64,000 nt of DNA from Paraburkholderia ginsengiterrae (lineage in GTDB: Bacteria > Pseudomonadota > Gammaproteobacteria > Burkholderiales > Burkholderiaceae), in assembly GCF_001645125.1 (NCBI RefSeq), contig NZ_LXKA01000393.1, positions 124,001-188,000 on the forward strand. The letters run 5' to 3'. Shown here in pieces: positions 55,278 through 64,000 of the stretch (positions are counted from its first letter, which is position 1; each line of letters opens with the position of its first letter). Under the pieces are notes generated by a model. The model was not told the DNA's origin and did no database searches. It saw only the letters and a list, made by a program, of their open reading frames with translations. Both the position numbers and the translations under genes were made by a program.

Positions 55278-56951
55278 ATGGCATACAACCGTCGTTCCAG
55301 GAATATCACGCAAGGCGTGGCGCGCTCGCCGAACCGCTCGATGTACTACGCGCTCGGCTATCAGAAGGAAGACTTCGACAAGCCGATGATCGGCATCGCC
55401 AACGGCCACTCGACCATCACCCCCTGCAACGCCGGCCTGCAGCGGCTCGCGGACGCGGCTGTCGCCGCAATCAAGGCGTCGGACGCGAATCCGCAGATCT
55501 TCGGCACGCCGACGATCTCGGACGGCATGTCGATGGGCACCGAAGGCATGAAGTACTCGCTCGTGTCGCGCGAAGTCATCGCCGACTGTGTCGAGACCTG
55601 CGTGCAAGGCCAATGGATGGACGGCGTGGTCGTGATCGGCGGCTGCGACAAGAACATGCCGGGCGGGATGATCGGCATGCTGCGCACGAACGTGCCGAGC
55701 ATTTACGTGTACGGCGGCACGATCCGTCCGGGCAACTGGAAGGGCACCGATCTGACCATCGTGTCGTCGTTCGAAGCCGTGGGCGAATTCACAGCGGGCC
55801 GGATGTCGCAGGAAGACTTCGAAGGGGTCGAACGCAACGCCTGCCCGACCACGGGTTCGTGCGGCGGCATGTACACCGCGAATACGATGAGCTCGTCGTT
55901 CGAGGCACTGGGCATGTCGCTGCTGTATTCGTCGACCATGGCCAATCCCGATCAGGAGAAGGTCGATTCGGCCGCCGAATCGGCACGCGTGCTGGTCGAA
56001 GCGGTCCGGAAGGATCTGAAGCCGCGCGACATCGTCACGAAGAAGTCGATTGAAAACGCCGTGGCGCTGATCATGGCGACCGGCGGCTCGACCAATGCCG
56101 TGCTGCACTATCTGGCGATCGCGCATGCGGCGGAAGTGGAATGGAGCATCGAAGACTTCGAGCGCATGCGCAAGAAAGTGCCGGTGCTCTGCAACCTGAA
56201 GCCGTCGGGCCAGTACGTGGCGACCGATCTGCACAAGGCAGGCGGCATTCCGCAAGTCCTGAAGATCCTGCTCGACGCGGGCCTTCTGCACGGCGATTGC
56301 ATGACCATCACCGGCAAGACCCTCGCCGAAGAACTGAAGGACGTGCCGGCCAAGCCGCGCGCCGATCAGCAGGTGATTTTTCCGGTGGATAAGGCACTCT
56401 ACAAGGAGGGCCACCTCGCGATCCTGAAGGGCAACCTGGCCGTTGACGGCGCGGTCGCCAAGATCACCGGCCTGAAGAACCCGGTGATTACCGGCCCGGC
56501 TCGCGTGTTCGACGACGAGCAAAGCGCGCTGGAAGCGATTCTGGCCGACAAGATCGTGGCCGGCGACGTGGTGGTGCTGCGCTACCTCGGCCCGAAGGGC
56601 GGCCCCGGCATGCCGGAAATGCTCGCGCCGACGTCGGCGATCATCGGCAAGGGTCTCGGCGAAACCGTGGGTTTGATCACCGACGGCCGCTTCTCTGGCG
56701 GCACCTGGGGCATGGTGGTCGGCCACGTCGCGCCGGAGGCTTTCGTGGGCGGCGCGATTGCGTTCGTGCAGGAAGGCGACTCGATCACGATCGACGCGCA
56801 CCAGTTGCTGCTGCAACTGAACGTCGACGACGCCGAACTCCAGCGCCGCCGCACCGCCTGGCAACAGCCGAAGCCGCGTTATACGAGTGGCGTGATGGCG
56901 AAATACTTCGCGCTGGCGCTGCCGGCCAACAAGGGCGCTATTACGGGCTAA
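55278..56951 (+). CDS. ilvD: Dihydroxy-acid dehydratase
   Basis: A 557-residue Fe-S enzyme of valine, leucine, isoleucine and pantothenate synthesis. Cluster cysteines are visible in [22 protein letters not shown] and [16 protein letters not shown]. The carbamylated Lys/Mg region and [16 protein letters not shown] near the end are typical, as is the N-terminal [16 protein letters not shown]. Start ATG 55278 follows a GGAG site. It supplies ketoisovalerate used for pantoate, linking loosely to panC/panD elsewhere in the window. Confidence 0.97.
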   Translation: MAYNRRSRNITQGVARSPNRSMYYALGYQKEDFDKPMIGIANGHSTITPCNAGLQRLADAAVAAIKASDANPQIFGTPTISDGMSMGTEGMKYSLVSREVIADCVETCVQGQWMDGVVVIGGCDKNMPGGMIGMLRTNVPSIYVYGGTIRPGNWKGTDLTIVSSFEAVGEFTAGRMSQEDFEGVERNACPTTGSCGGMYTANTMSSSFEALGMSLLYSSTMANPDQEKVDSAAESARVLVEAVRKDLKPRDIVTKKSIENAVALIMATGGSTNAVLHYLAIAHAAEVEWSIEDFERMRKKVPVLCNLKPSGQYVATDLHKAGGIPQVLKILLDAGLLHGDCMTITGKTLAEELKDVPAKPRADQQVIFPVDKALYKEGHLAILKGNLAVDGAVAKITGLKNPVITGPARVFDDEQSALEAILADKIVAGDVVVLRYLGPKGGPGMPEMLAPTSAIIGKGLGETVGLITDGRFSGGTWGMVVGHVAPEAFVGGAIAFVQEGDSITIDAHQLLLQLNVDDAELQRRRTAWQQPKPRYTSGVMAKYFALALPANKGAITG

Positions 56952-56989
56952 GGCTCGGGCTAAAGCGCGGGCTAAGCTACGTAAAAGCG

Positions 56990-57026
56990 AAAGGGGCGCA
57001 CGAAAAACCGTGCGCCCCTTTCCTTT
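56990..57026 (+). terminator. Terminator of ilvD
   Basis: A 13-bp stem (56990-57002 with 57009-57021) with loop AAAAAC and a pyrimidine/T tail (57019-57026). Confidence 0.9.
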
Positions 57027-57074
57027 TATAATGCCAGCACCACTAGTCGGGCACCTGCACCGGCGGAGACCAGA

Positions 57075-57413
57075 ATGAAATCCATGTCGTATGCAGCGCT
57101 TGCCGTAGCGGGCATGCTGGGCGTTACTTTAGGCGCCGGCAGTCCGGCGGCGCATGCCGAAGCCGCCGGACTCTCGCTGGCCCAGCAACAGAACTGCATG
57201 AGTTGCCACGCGGTGACGCGTCCCTTCATGGGTCCGGCGCTGCATGACATCGCGGCGAAATATGCCGACCGCGACGACGCCGCCACGTACCTGAAGCACA
57301 AAATTCTGGACGGCAGCACAGGGGTATGGGGGGTTGTGCCGATGCCCGCCAACACGCAACTCACGCCCGACCAGGCCGCCACGCTGGCGAGCTGGGTGCT
57401 GACGCTCAAATAA
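57075..57413 (+). CDS. Periplasmic c-type cytochrome (class I)
   Basis: A 112-residue single-heme cytochrome. Signal peptide to about residue 28 (SYAALAVAGMLGVTLGAGSP, AHAEA), haem motif CMSCH at residues 41-45, conserved FMGPALHDIAAKY, and the axial Met in VVPMPANTQL, ending LASWVLTLK. It resembles cytochrome c551/c552 and should carry electrons in the periplasm. GGAG lies before ATG 57075. It is monocistronic after the ilvD terminator. Confidence 0.93.
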   Translation: MKSMSYAALAVAGMLGVTLGAGSPAAHAEAAGLSLAQQQNCMSCHAVTRPFMGPALHDIAAKYADRDDAATYLKHKILDGSTGVWGVVPMPANTQLTPDQAATLASWVLTLK

Positions 57414-57487
57414 CGATCTCCAGACGAAAGCGCCGCGCTCGAGGCGCAACGCGCCGGCGCCGCTCACAACGCCAGCGTTTCACCCAA

Positions 57488-58183
57488 TCAGGCGTGGCCC
57501 GAACGCCGCGCGATCTCTGCCTCGACCGCTTCCCGCACCCAGCCAGTCATTTCGCTCTCCAGCGTCAGCGCCACTTCACGCGTGATCTGGTTGACGAGCC
57601 ACGTGGTGTGTTCCTGCAACGCCGCGCGGCTGTGCGCCTCGATGATGGCGCGCCCTTCGCCCGTCAGAAAGCCCGCGAAGCGCCCGCGTAGGTTCTCGGC
57701 GATGACCTCGGCATCAAGACCCGGGTGCGCCAGCGCGGCGCTCTAGTGAACGTCGTGAACGATATCCGGCGGCACGGTGGCGCCCGCCTCGAAGGGCGTG
57801 GCCGGCTCAAGCCGGTCGAACACGCCCGCTGAGGGCGCATCCACACCCCCGTGCGGATGCCGCGCTGCCGCGCCATGATGCGCGCGCGAGCGCTTTTTCG
57901 GGTGATGAGGGTCGGCCGGCTGCGACGCATGCGCCGCTTCTTCCGCGGCATGCGCGGCGTCGTCAGGGCCATGCTCGGGTTCCGGCGCCACGGCGGCGGG
58001 TTCAGGCGCCACGGCGGGCTCCTGCTGCGGCGTCAGCACCGGCTCCGTGCGGAACTCCGGCTCGCGCGGCGCGTCGGGCTGCGCTGTGCCGCTCGACGCT
58101 GGCTGCGACGGCACAGCATGGCCCGGCACGAGAACCTCGTGCAGAACTGGGATGGAATCGTCATTGGGATCGGACACGCACAC
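57488..58183 (-). pseudogene. DUF2486 family protein interrupted by an in-frame amber codon
   Basis: The reverse-strand frame starts at 58183 (MCVSDPNDDSIPVLHEVLVP) and encodes a Pro/Glu/Ala/His-rich acidic region until a TAG at 57743-57745. Reading on in the same frame gives 84 more residues to TGA at 57488: a conserved helical domain including LDAEVIAENLRGRFAGFLTG, RAALQEHTTWLVNQITREVA and LESEMTGWVREAVEAEIARR. That end is the typical DUF2486 C-terminus. So one base change separates this from an intact 231-residue protein. It may be a recent pseudogene, a sequencing error or a readthrough case. Position after pepA and holC on the same strand fits one operon. Confidence 0.82.
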
Positions 58184-58274
58184 TCTCCGTGTTTGAGTCG
58201 GAACGGAAGCAGGCGGCGGCGCCGAGTGCCGAATCCTCAGGACCCGGCGCCATGCGGCGCGGGCGCAACGGGAT

Positions 58275-58691
58275 CTAGCCGCCTTGCTTGTAGTTGTTCA
58301 AAGCATAGCCGCGATCGCGATAGAAGCGATACCGTTCGCGGCCCGCGGCGAGTTCGTCTGGTGCGTTACCGACCACTTCCAGCAATCTCTCGAAGCGCGC
58401 GAATTGCGCCGGCACCGTGGCACCGAGATTGAGCAGCACCTGATGGTGCGGAACGTCGTCGAGGCTCGAGGTCAGCACGATTGGGGTTTGTGCCGCAAGC
58501 GGCGTGCCCGCCATGCAGTGCGGCACGAAGTCGAGCGGCGAGAAGGTCCACAGCAGTTCGTCGAAGGCCCGCAGGCGCGCGGGCTCGGCCAGCACGATGG
58601 TCGGCTGGTCCGCCTGATACGCCTTGCGGATCAGGCGGCACGCATACAGCAGCGAATCGCCGACGTTCGAGTGAAAGTCGATTCTCGTCAT
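58275..58691 (-). CDS. holC: DNA polymerase III chi subunit
   Basis: A 138-residue protein with the HolC pattern: TRIDFHSNVGDSLLYACRLI, IVLAEPARLRAFDELLWTFS and FVPHCMAG, ending in YRDRGYALNNYKQGG. Chi links the clamp loader to single-strand binding protein. It follows pepA by 88 bases, the usual pepA-holC order. Confidence 0.94.
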   Translation of the reverse strand: MTRIDFHSNVGDSLLYACRLIRKAYQADQPTIVLAEPARLRAFDELLWTFSPLDFVPHCMAGTPLAAQTPIVLTSSLDDVPHHQVLLNLGATVPAQFARFERLLEVVGNAPDELAAGRERYRFYRDRGYALNNYKQGG

Positions 58692-58779
58692 CGGCGGCTC
58701 CGCTTTGCGACTACGGCCTGCCTTGTTGCTGGGCTTGCTGCCGGATTTGCTGCCGCGTATGCAACGCTACTGCATTGCA

Positions 58780-60321
58780 TCATTGTGCAGCGCGACCGTC
58801 CGCGGCCCGACCGTCAGCGGCCCGGTCGATCAGGAACTGCGCGAGCAACGGCACCGGACGGCCGGTGGCGCCCTTCGCCGCGCCGCCCTTCCAGGCCGTA
58901 CCCGCGATATCCAGGTGCGCCCACGGATACGCTTCGGTGAAGCGCGACAGGAAGCACGCCGCCGTCACGCTGCCGGCCGGACGGCCGCCGATGTTAGCCA
59001 TGTCCGCGAAGTTCGACTTGAGCTGGTCCTGATACTCGTCGTCGAGCGGCATGCGCCAGGCCGGATCGGATGCTTCACGCGATGCGTCGAGCAGCTCGCC
59101 CGCCAGCGCATCGTCTTTCGAGTACAGGGCGCTGTTGTGGTGGCCCAGCGCGATGATGCAGGCGCCCGTGAGCGTGGCCACGTCGATTACCGCGGCCGGC
59201 TTGAAGCGCTCCGCGTAGGTCAGCGCGTCGCACAGGATCAGGCGGCCTTCGGCGTCGGTGTTCAGCACTTCGATCGTCAGGCCCTTCATGCTGGTGACGA
59301 TGTCGCCCGGCTTGGTGGCCGTGGACGACGGCATGTTCTCGACCGCCGGAATGATGGCCACAACGTTGATTTTCAAGCCCATTTCGGCGACGGCGCGCAT
59401 CGTGCCCAGCACCGAGCCGGCGCCGCACATGTCGTACTTCATCTCGTCCATGCCTTCGCCCGGCTTGAGCGAGATGCCGCCCGTGTCGAACGTCACGCCC
59501 TTGCCGACCAGCACGACCGGCGCGGCCTTCACGGCGCCGCCCTGGTACTGCAGCACGATGAATTGCGCCGGCTCGGTCGAACCCGCCGTGACCGACAGGT
59601 ACGAACCCATCTTGAGCGCTTCAGCCTGCTTCTCGCCGAGCACTTCGACCTTCATCTTCCAGTCTTTGGCGAGCTTCTTCGCGGTGTTGGCGAGGTAGGT
59701 CGGCGTGCAGACGTTGCTCGGCAGGTTGCCGAGGTCGCGCGTCAGGTCCATGCCGTTGGCGAGTGCGGCGCCCTGCTTCGCGGCCACCTTGGCGGCCTTC
59801 TCGTCGCCGGTGTTGACGCTGAAGACGATGCGCTTCAAAGCGCGAGCCGAGTTCTCCGGCTTGCTCTTCATCTGCGTGAACTTGTAGGTCAGTTCGCGCA
59901 GGGCCAGGATCGCGGCGCGCACGCCCCAATCCGACGAACGCTCGAGGATCGGCAGTTGGGCAAGCGTGAAGGTCACCTGGACGATCTTGGTGGCGAGCAG
60001 CGCGCGCCAGGCGGCCCGGACGGCTTCGACGTAGGCTTTCTGACTGAAAGCGTCCTGTTTGCCGAGGCCGACCAGCAGCACGCGCGAGGCACCGATGCCC
60101 GACACTTCGTGCAGGAACAGCGTGGTGCCCGCCTTGCCTTCCATGTCGCCGGCCTTGATGATGCGGGTCAGCAGGCCGCGGGTGGCCTCGTCGATCTCAA
60201 GAGCCGCGCCCGAGAGCGTTTGCGACTCGAACACACCGATTACGATGCAATCGGATTTCCCCGTCAGGAAACCGTTTGACGAGCCTTTGGTCCAATCACA
60301 GGCTTTTATGCTAAAGTCCAT
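58780..60321 (-). CDS. pepA: Leucyl aminopeptidase (cytosol aminopeptidase)
   Basis: A 513-residue M17 metallopeptidase releasing N-terminal residues; PepA also binds DNA in some bacteria. Signature [14 protein letters not shown] (near residue 345), [20 protein letters not shown] with the metal Lys/Asp, and MRMP-like [16 protein letters not shown]. The extreme C-terminus carries a small tandem repeat ([12 protein letters not shown]). ATG 60321 after GAGGA is preferred; 45 upstream residues look non-coding. It is divergent from lptF and leads a pepA-holC-DUF2486 operon. Confidence 0.95.
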   Translation of the reverse strand: MDFSIKACDWTKGSSNGFLTGKSDCIVIGVFESQTLSGAALEIDEATRGLLTRIIKAGDMEGKAGTTLFLHEVSGIGASRVLLVGLGKQDAFSQKAYVEAVRAAWRALLATKIVQVTFTLAQLPILERSSDWGVRAAILALRELTYKFTQMKSKPENSARALKRIVFSVNTGDEKAAKVAAKQGAALANGMDLTRDLGNLPSNVCTPTYLANTAKKLAKDWKMKVEVLGEKQAEALKMGSYLSVTAGSTEPAQFIVLQYQGGAVKAAPVVLVGKGVTFDTGGISLKPGEGMDEMKYDMCGAGSVLGTMRAVAEMGLKINVVAIIPAVENMPSSTATKPGDIVTSMKGLTIEVLNTDAEGRLILCDALTYAERFKPAAVIDVATLTGACIIALGHHNSALYSKDDALAGELLDASREASDPAWRMPLDDEYQDQLKSNFADMANIGGRPAGSVTAACFLSRFTEAYPWAHLDIAGTAWKGGAAKGATGRPVPLLAQFLIDRAADGRAADGRAAQ

Positions 60322-60458
60322 CGCGCTTGTCCTCGGATAAAATCTGGGCTTAGGATGAAAGCCGCAATTATCCGCTATTTTTCCCGCGGCGGCTGCACCA
60401 GGGGTGTGACGGGGAGTAACCCGCGCGCCACTGAGAGCGCCCCCTCTCGTCATCAATA

Positions 60459-61556
60459 ATGATCTTCGAACGCTCCCTCCAGCGCGAGCTCGCGTATACG
60501 GCTGGTGCCGTGTTCATGGTTCTCCTCACGCTCGTGCTGACCACGATGATGATCCGCATCGTCGGCTTCGCAGCCTCGGGCGAGATCGACCCGCGCGACG
60601 TGCTGGTCCTGATCGGCCTGACCGTGATCGGCTACCTGGCAATCATGCTCGTCGCGACCCTGTTCGTGTCGATCCTGTTCGTCCTGACACGCTGGTACAA
60701 AGACTCCGAGATGGTCGTGTGGCTGTCCTCGGGCGTAAGCCTCACGCAGTTCATCAAGCCGATCGGCATCTTTGCCACGCCGATCATCATCCTCATCATG
60801 TTCTTCGTGTTCGTCGGCTGGCCGTGGTCGAACCAGCAGAGCAAGCTGATCCGCGCGCGCTTCCAGCAGCGTGACGAGGTCTCGCTGCTCGCGCCGGGCC
60901 AGTTCCGCGAGTCGGCCACAAGCCACCGCGTGTTCTTCATAGAGAAGATGTCGCCCGACCAGGGGCACGTGGAGAACGTGTTCGTGACCAGCACCGAAAA
61001 CGGCAAGGTCAATGTGGTGGTGTCGAAGAACGGCCATACCGAGACGCATAAGAACGGTGACCGCTTCGTCGTGCTGGAAAACGGCCGCCGCTACGACGGC
61101 GAACCGGGCCACCCGGATTTCCGGATCATGGAGTTCGAGCGCTATGGCGTGAAGATTCAGAGCCAGCCGGTCGTCAGCACGCCCACTACCACCGGCCTGC
61201 CCACGCTCACGCTGCTGCGCAATCCGACCAACGAGAACCTGGCCGAATTTGCCTGGCGCGCGGGGCTGCCGCTCATCGCGATCAACCTGATGCTGCTGGC
61301 GATTCCGCTCGCGCACCAGAACCCGCGGCGCAGCCGCACCATCAATCTGGTGATGGCCGTTCTCATCTATTTGACGTATTCGAACCTGTTGAACGTGGTG
61401 CAGTCGTGGATCGAGCAGGGCAAGATGTCATTCAGCGTGGGGCTGGTGGTCCTGCATGTGATCGTTGCGGCGATCGTCGCGTTCATTTTCTGGCTGCGTG
61501 TGCGCAACCGGCCGCTATTCACGCGGGCGTCGTTCAGCCGTTCGCAGGGGGCCTGA
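60459..61556 (+). CDS. lptF: LPS export ABC transporter permease LptF
   Basis: A 365-residue permease with six membrane helices and a beta-jellyroll periplasmic domain (about residues 140-260). Family opening [20 protein letters not shown], and [20 protein letters not shown] before the jellyroll. With LptG and the LptB ATPase (not here) it extracts lipopolysaccharide from the inner membrane. lptG starts four bases after its stop. The 137-base gap from pepA carries a GATAAT on the pepA strand. Confidence 0.95.
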   Translation: MIFERSLQRELAYTAGAVFMVLLTLVLTTMMIRIVGFAASGEIDPRDVLVLIGLTVIGYLAIMLVATLFVSILFVLTRWYKDSEMVVWLSSGVSLTQFIKPIGIFATPIIILIMFFVFVGWPWSNQQSKLIRARFQQRDEVSLLAPGQFRESATSHRVFFIEKMSPDQGHVENVFVTSTENGKVNVVVSKNGHTETHKNGDRFVVLENGRRYDGEPGHPDFRIMEFERYGVKIQSQPVVSTPTTTGLPTLTLLRNPTNENLAEFAWRAGLPLIAINLMLLAIPLAHQNPRRSRTINLVMAVLIYLTYSNLLNVVQSWIEQGKMSFSVGLVVLHVIVAAIVAFIFWLRVRNRPLFTRASFSRSQGA

Positions 61557-61559
61557 CCG

Positions 61560-62708
61560 ATGCGCATTTATGAAAGGTACTTCGCGCGTCAGGTCTACCT
61601 CACGTTCGTCTTCATTCTGTTTGCGTTTTCGGGTCTATTCTTCTTCTTCGACCTGATCAACGAACTGAACTCGGTTGGCCACGGCAACTACAAGTTCCAG
61701 TACGCGGTGCTGCGGGTTGCGTTGCAAACGCCGTCGCGCTTCTATGAAATCATTCCGGTCGCCGCTTTGATTAGTGCGATCTATGTCTTCGCACAAATGG
61801 CGGCGAACTCCGAGTACACGATTTTCCGCGTGTCCGGGCTTGCCACCAATCAGGCGCTGCGTTCGCTGCTGAAGATCGGCATTCCGCTGGTGCTGCTCAC
61901 GTATCTGATCGGCGAAGTGGTCGGCCCTTACACGGACCAGTTGTCCGAACGTGTGCGGCTCGAGGCGCTCGGATCATCCGTGTCGACTAATTTCGAGTCT
62001 GGTGTGTGGGTGAAAGATACGCTCACCGCGCGCGCGGACGGCGAACAGGTCACACGCTTCGTGAACGTGGGCGAGCTGAAGCCTGACGCGACGATCAGCA
62101 ATGTGCGCATCTATGAATTCGATTCGCAATTCCGTCTCTCGAACGTGCGGACTGCGCAGAGCGGCAAGTATCAGCCCCCGGGCCATTGGCAGTTGACTGG
62201 CGTGACCGATACGCAACTGATCGACGTGCCTCCTCCGTCGGGCACGCCGGCCGACGCGCTGAATCCTGTATATCGGGCACAGCAGGTGTCAGTGCCAGAA
62301 TATTCGCTGCGCTCGGAGTTGACGCCGCAGATTCTGTCGGTGCTGCTGGTGTCGCCGGATCGTATGTCGATGTTCAATCTGTTTCGCTACATTCAGCATT
62401 TGACCGAGAATCATCAGGACACCCAGCGGTATGAAATTGCGTTGTGGCGCAAGCTGCTTTATCCGTTTGCGGTGTTCGTGATGCTCGTGCTGTCGTTGCC
62501 GTTTGCATATCTGCATACGCGCGCTGGCGTGGTGGGGATGAAAGTCTTTGGCGGGATTATGCTGGGGATGAGTTTTCAGCTCTTCAACACGTTGTTCTCG
62601 CATATCGGTACGTTGAATACCTGGCCTGCGCCTTTGACTGCGGCGACGCCTGGGCTCGTCTATCTCGTGCTTGGGTTGGTTGGGTTGAAGTGGGTTGATC
62701 GTCATTAG
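61560..62708 (+). CDS. lptG: LPS export ABC transporter permease LptG
   Basis: A 382-residue partner of LptF: MRIYERYFARQVYLTFVFIL, a periplasmic jellyroll (about 130-265) and helices containing RYEIALWRKLLYPFAVFVML and VGMKVFGGIMLGMSFQLFNT. In the last 300 bases codons drift to G- and T-endings, as toward the other repeat locus. Confidence 0.95.
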   Translation: MRIYERYFARQVYLTFVFILFAFSGLFFFFDLINELNSVGHGNYKFQYAVLRVALQTPSRFYEIIPVAALISAIYVFAQMAANSEYTIFRVSGLATNQALRSLLKIGIPLVLLTYLIGEVVGPYTDQLSERVRLEALGSSVSTNFESGVWVKDTLTARADGEQVTRFVNVGELKPDATISNVRIYEFDSQFRLSNVRTAQSGKYQPPGHWQLTGVTDTQLIDVPPPSGTPADALNPVYRAQQVSVPEYSLRSELTPQILSVLLVSPDRMSMFNLFRYIQHLTENHQDTQRYEIALWRKLLYPFAVFVMLVLSLPFAYLHTRAGVVGMKVFGGIMLGMSFQLFNTLFSHIGTLNTWPAPLTAATPGLVYLVLGLVGLKWVDRH

Positions 62709-62719
62709 GAGTTGGCGTC

Positions 62720-63088
62720 ATGGCTATGCACGGGATTGTTCTGTTTGGGCATGGCGCGCGGGATGTGCGGTGGCGGGAGCCGTTTGAAAGGCTTGCTGGG
62801 AAGTTGCGGGCTGCTCGCGGTTCGGAGCCTGTGGTGTTGGCGTTTCTTGAGTTGATGGAGCCGGATCTTTCTACTGCTGTGAGCGGACTCGTCGCCGGCG
62901 GGTGTGATGTGGTTACCGTTGTGCCGGTTTTTTTTGGGCAAGGTGGGCATGTCAGGAAGGATTTGCCTCTTTTGGTCGAGCAGTGTCAGGCTGCGTATCC
63001 TTCTGTTCTGATTCGGTGCGCTGGCGCTGTCGGCGAAGATGAGGCGGTGTTGGATGCCGTTGCACTTTATTGCCTTCGGCAGGTTTGA
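62720..63088 (+). CDS. cbiX: Sirohydrochlorin chelatase CbiX (short form)
   Basis: A 122-residue single-domain chelatase, about half the length of CbiK or long CbiX. GIVLFGHGARDVRWREPFER contains the catalytic His (residue about 11), LELMEPDLSTAVSGLVAGGC and VVPVFFGQGGHVRKDLP the second His region. It inserts Co2+ or Fe2+ (or, in some relatives, Ni2+) into sirohydrochlorin; which metal is not decided here. It lies 12 bases after lptG. By hand count roughly four in five codons end in G or T, unlike most genes in the window. Confidence 0.9.
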   Translation: MAMHGIVLFGHGARDVRWREPFERLAGKLRAARGSEPVVLAFLELMEPDLSTAVSGLVAGGCDVVTVVPVFFGQGGHVRKDLPLLVEQCQAAYPSVLIRCAGAVGEDEAVLDAVALYCLRQV

Positions 63089-63199
63089 GGTTTTTTTGGT
63101 TTTTTGGTTTTTTTGCTGCGGGTTTGGTGGTCTGCTTGCCGTGGCTTCATTTCTAGTTTTTTTCTGCCTCAATTGGCGCTTTGGCTGTGCTCGTCGGGT

Positions 63200-63443
63200 G
63201 TTGGCCTTTCCTTGATTTCACGACGGTCTATTAGCGTTGCCCCTGTGCGGGGCGGCACCTACTTTCTTTGCGGCGGCAAAGAAAGTAGGCAAAGAAAGCC
63301 GCTTCACACCGCTAATTCTTAAGCGGAGCCCCTGGCTTGGAGGGGGTAGTGGTGCATCTGGAATCTGTCATCTCGCGCACTCCGCGTGAGTGACAAGGCA
63401 GTCATTCTTCCGACAGCGCTGCGCGCGCCGCCGCGGTACTTCA
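63200..63443 (+). repeat. Dispersed repeat copy C
   Basis: Same orientation as copy A, starting GTTGGCCTTTCCTTGATTTC. The 30-bp palindrome (63259-63288) has one central C-to-G change, so it is nearly but not fully symmetrical. The homology ends in the GC-rich patch near 63435. The 438-base stretch 63089-63526 otherwise holds no gene. The left flank (63089-63199) is strongly G/T-rich on the + strand, as left of copy A. Confidence 0.9.
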
Positions 63444-63526
63444 CTTCGGGCAACTGGGTGGGCCTGCGGGCTGAGCCTCGATTAAAGAGCCCCGCGTACG
63501 TGGACCTTTCTCTTTCGGTACGTTGA

Positions 63527-63817
63527 CTATCTCGTCCTGGTACCGCGAGCGAGCAAAATCCACACGACGCGCATGGCAAGTGCGACCACTACGCAGCATG
63601 TAACAAGCAAGCACGTAAGGGCAGTTGTTTCGATAAAGTCTTCGTCGAATAAGTCCTCCCGCCCGCTTGCCTCGATAACGGCGGCAATCACGTTCCACAG
63701 CCAGATCGGTATCCAGAACGAAGACCTCGAAATTAGCGCACCGAGAGTCCATACGCCGACGCACCATGTAGCGAATACACCAAGCACTCGCGGAACACGG
63801 ATAAGAATGGCTTTCAT
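63527..63817 (-). CDS. Small membrane protein, candidate immunity protein
   Basis: A 96-residue protein with two to three membrane segments (VLGVFATWCVGVWTLGALIS, FWIPIWLWNVIAAVIEA, ALTCLLVTCCVVVALAMRVV) and a short acidic loop (REDLFDEDF) between. No family is recognised. Its ATG overlaps the stop of the Tlde1-like gene (ATGA), so it is translationally coupled to it. Antibacterial L,D-transpeptidase-like effectors are usually paired with a small envelope immunity protein placed exactly so. Local GC is lower than in the core genes. Function is inferred from position only. Confidence 0.62.
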   Translation of the reverse strand: MKAILIRVPRVLGVFATWCVGVWTLGALISRSSFWIPIWLWNVIAAVIEASGREDLFDEDFIETTALTCLLVTCCVVVALAMRVVWILLARGTRTR

Positions 63818-64000
63818 CGCACTTCGACCGTACCGTATGCGCGCAACGTTGAGCCTGGGACGGGCAAGTCTGCCTGGTGCGAACGAATGTACCGCCGAAG
63901 GCTATCGAAGGCGAACGGACTAACGACAGTAATACACCCTTGACTCAACCTCATCGGCCCTTCGGGATGCAGCCTGAAATGTCCTCGCCTGATGCCGTTA
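63814..64000 (-). CDS. Tlde1 (DUF2778) domain protein, C-terminal fragment
   Basis: The reverse strand carries the last 61 residues of a gene entering from the right edge. They contain FRLHPEGPMRLSQGCITVVS, matching the His and Ser-x-Gly-Cys active-site region of L,D-transpeptidase-like Tlde1 (DUF2778) domains, followed by FDSLRRYIRSH and the ending LRAYGTVEVR. Tlde1 family effectors cut or modify peptidoglycan tetrapeptides when delivered by type VI secretion. The N-terminal part, any secretion marker and the start are outside the window. It overlaps the small membrane gene downstream by four bases. Confidence 0.75.
   Translation of the reverse strand, partial: NGIRRGHFRLHPEGPMRLSQGCITVVSPFAFDSLRRYIRSHQADLPVPGSTLRAYGTVEVR

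Overview
The window looks like core chromosome of a Burkholderiales bacterium, most likely Paraburkholderia/Burkholderia. The evidence is high GC with strong C/G third positions, the fused glucokinase-HexR gene in a zwf-pgl-glk operon, the DUF3460-scpA-panC-panD string, the zapB-like/zapA/6S RNA/EVE/SIMPL/lgt order, and a DUF2486 gene. No tRNA, rRNA, CRISPR array or transposase gene was seen.

Layout. 0-6.8 kb: start of ftsK (reverse), trxB, an Smr-domain gene, a TRIC/UPF0126 channel gene, a lone fliD, a glutathione S-transferase and a LysR regulator. 6.8-16.1 kb: a glucose uptake and oxidation block. A four-gene sugar ABC transporter on the reverse strand is divergent from zwf-pgl-glk/hexR, and a perfect 19-bp palindrome overlaps the zwf promoter, very probably the operator of the HexR domain encoded by the same operon. 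16.1-16.8 kb: two inverted copies of a dispersed ~235-bp repeat; a third copy sits at 63.2 kb. 16.9-24.7 kb: bestrophin, LprI-like protein, Orn/Lys/Arg decarboxylase, dcd, a Cu/Zn-SOD-like lipoprotein that has lost most metal ligands, mrp/apbC and an OmpA-family lipoprotein. 25.1-33.6 kb: metG and the tamA-tamB outer-membrane module. 33.8-38.3 kb: DUF3460, scpA, panC, panD, an orphan ParA, a thioesterase and DoxX. 38.4-50.2 kb: cobalamin salvage and late synthesis. cobQ, then cobU-cbiB-cobD-btuF forward, converge on a reverse operon btuB-btuC-btuD-cobT-cobS-cobC headed by a clear cobalamin riboswitch. 50.4-53.1 kb: division genes, 6S RNA, EVE and SIMPL genes. 53.1-63.1 kb: lgt, LysR, ilvD, cytochrome c, DUF2486 (broken by an in-frame amber codon), holC, pepA, lptF-lptG and cbiX. 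63.2-64 kb: repeat copy C, then an AT-richer accessory edge with the end of a Tlde1/DUF2778 (L,D-transpeptidase-like) gene overlapping a small membrane-protein gene, a candidate effector-immunity pair.

Functionally the window joins glucose import to the Entner-Doudoroff/pentose entry point under one local regulator, and B12 uptake to nucleotide-loop assembly under one riboswitch. The rest is envelope biogenesis and housekeeping. The less ordinary signals are the repeat family with its strand-skewed flanks, the degenerate SOD, the interrupted DUF2486 gene, two candidate small RNAs and the effector-immunity candidate at the right edge.
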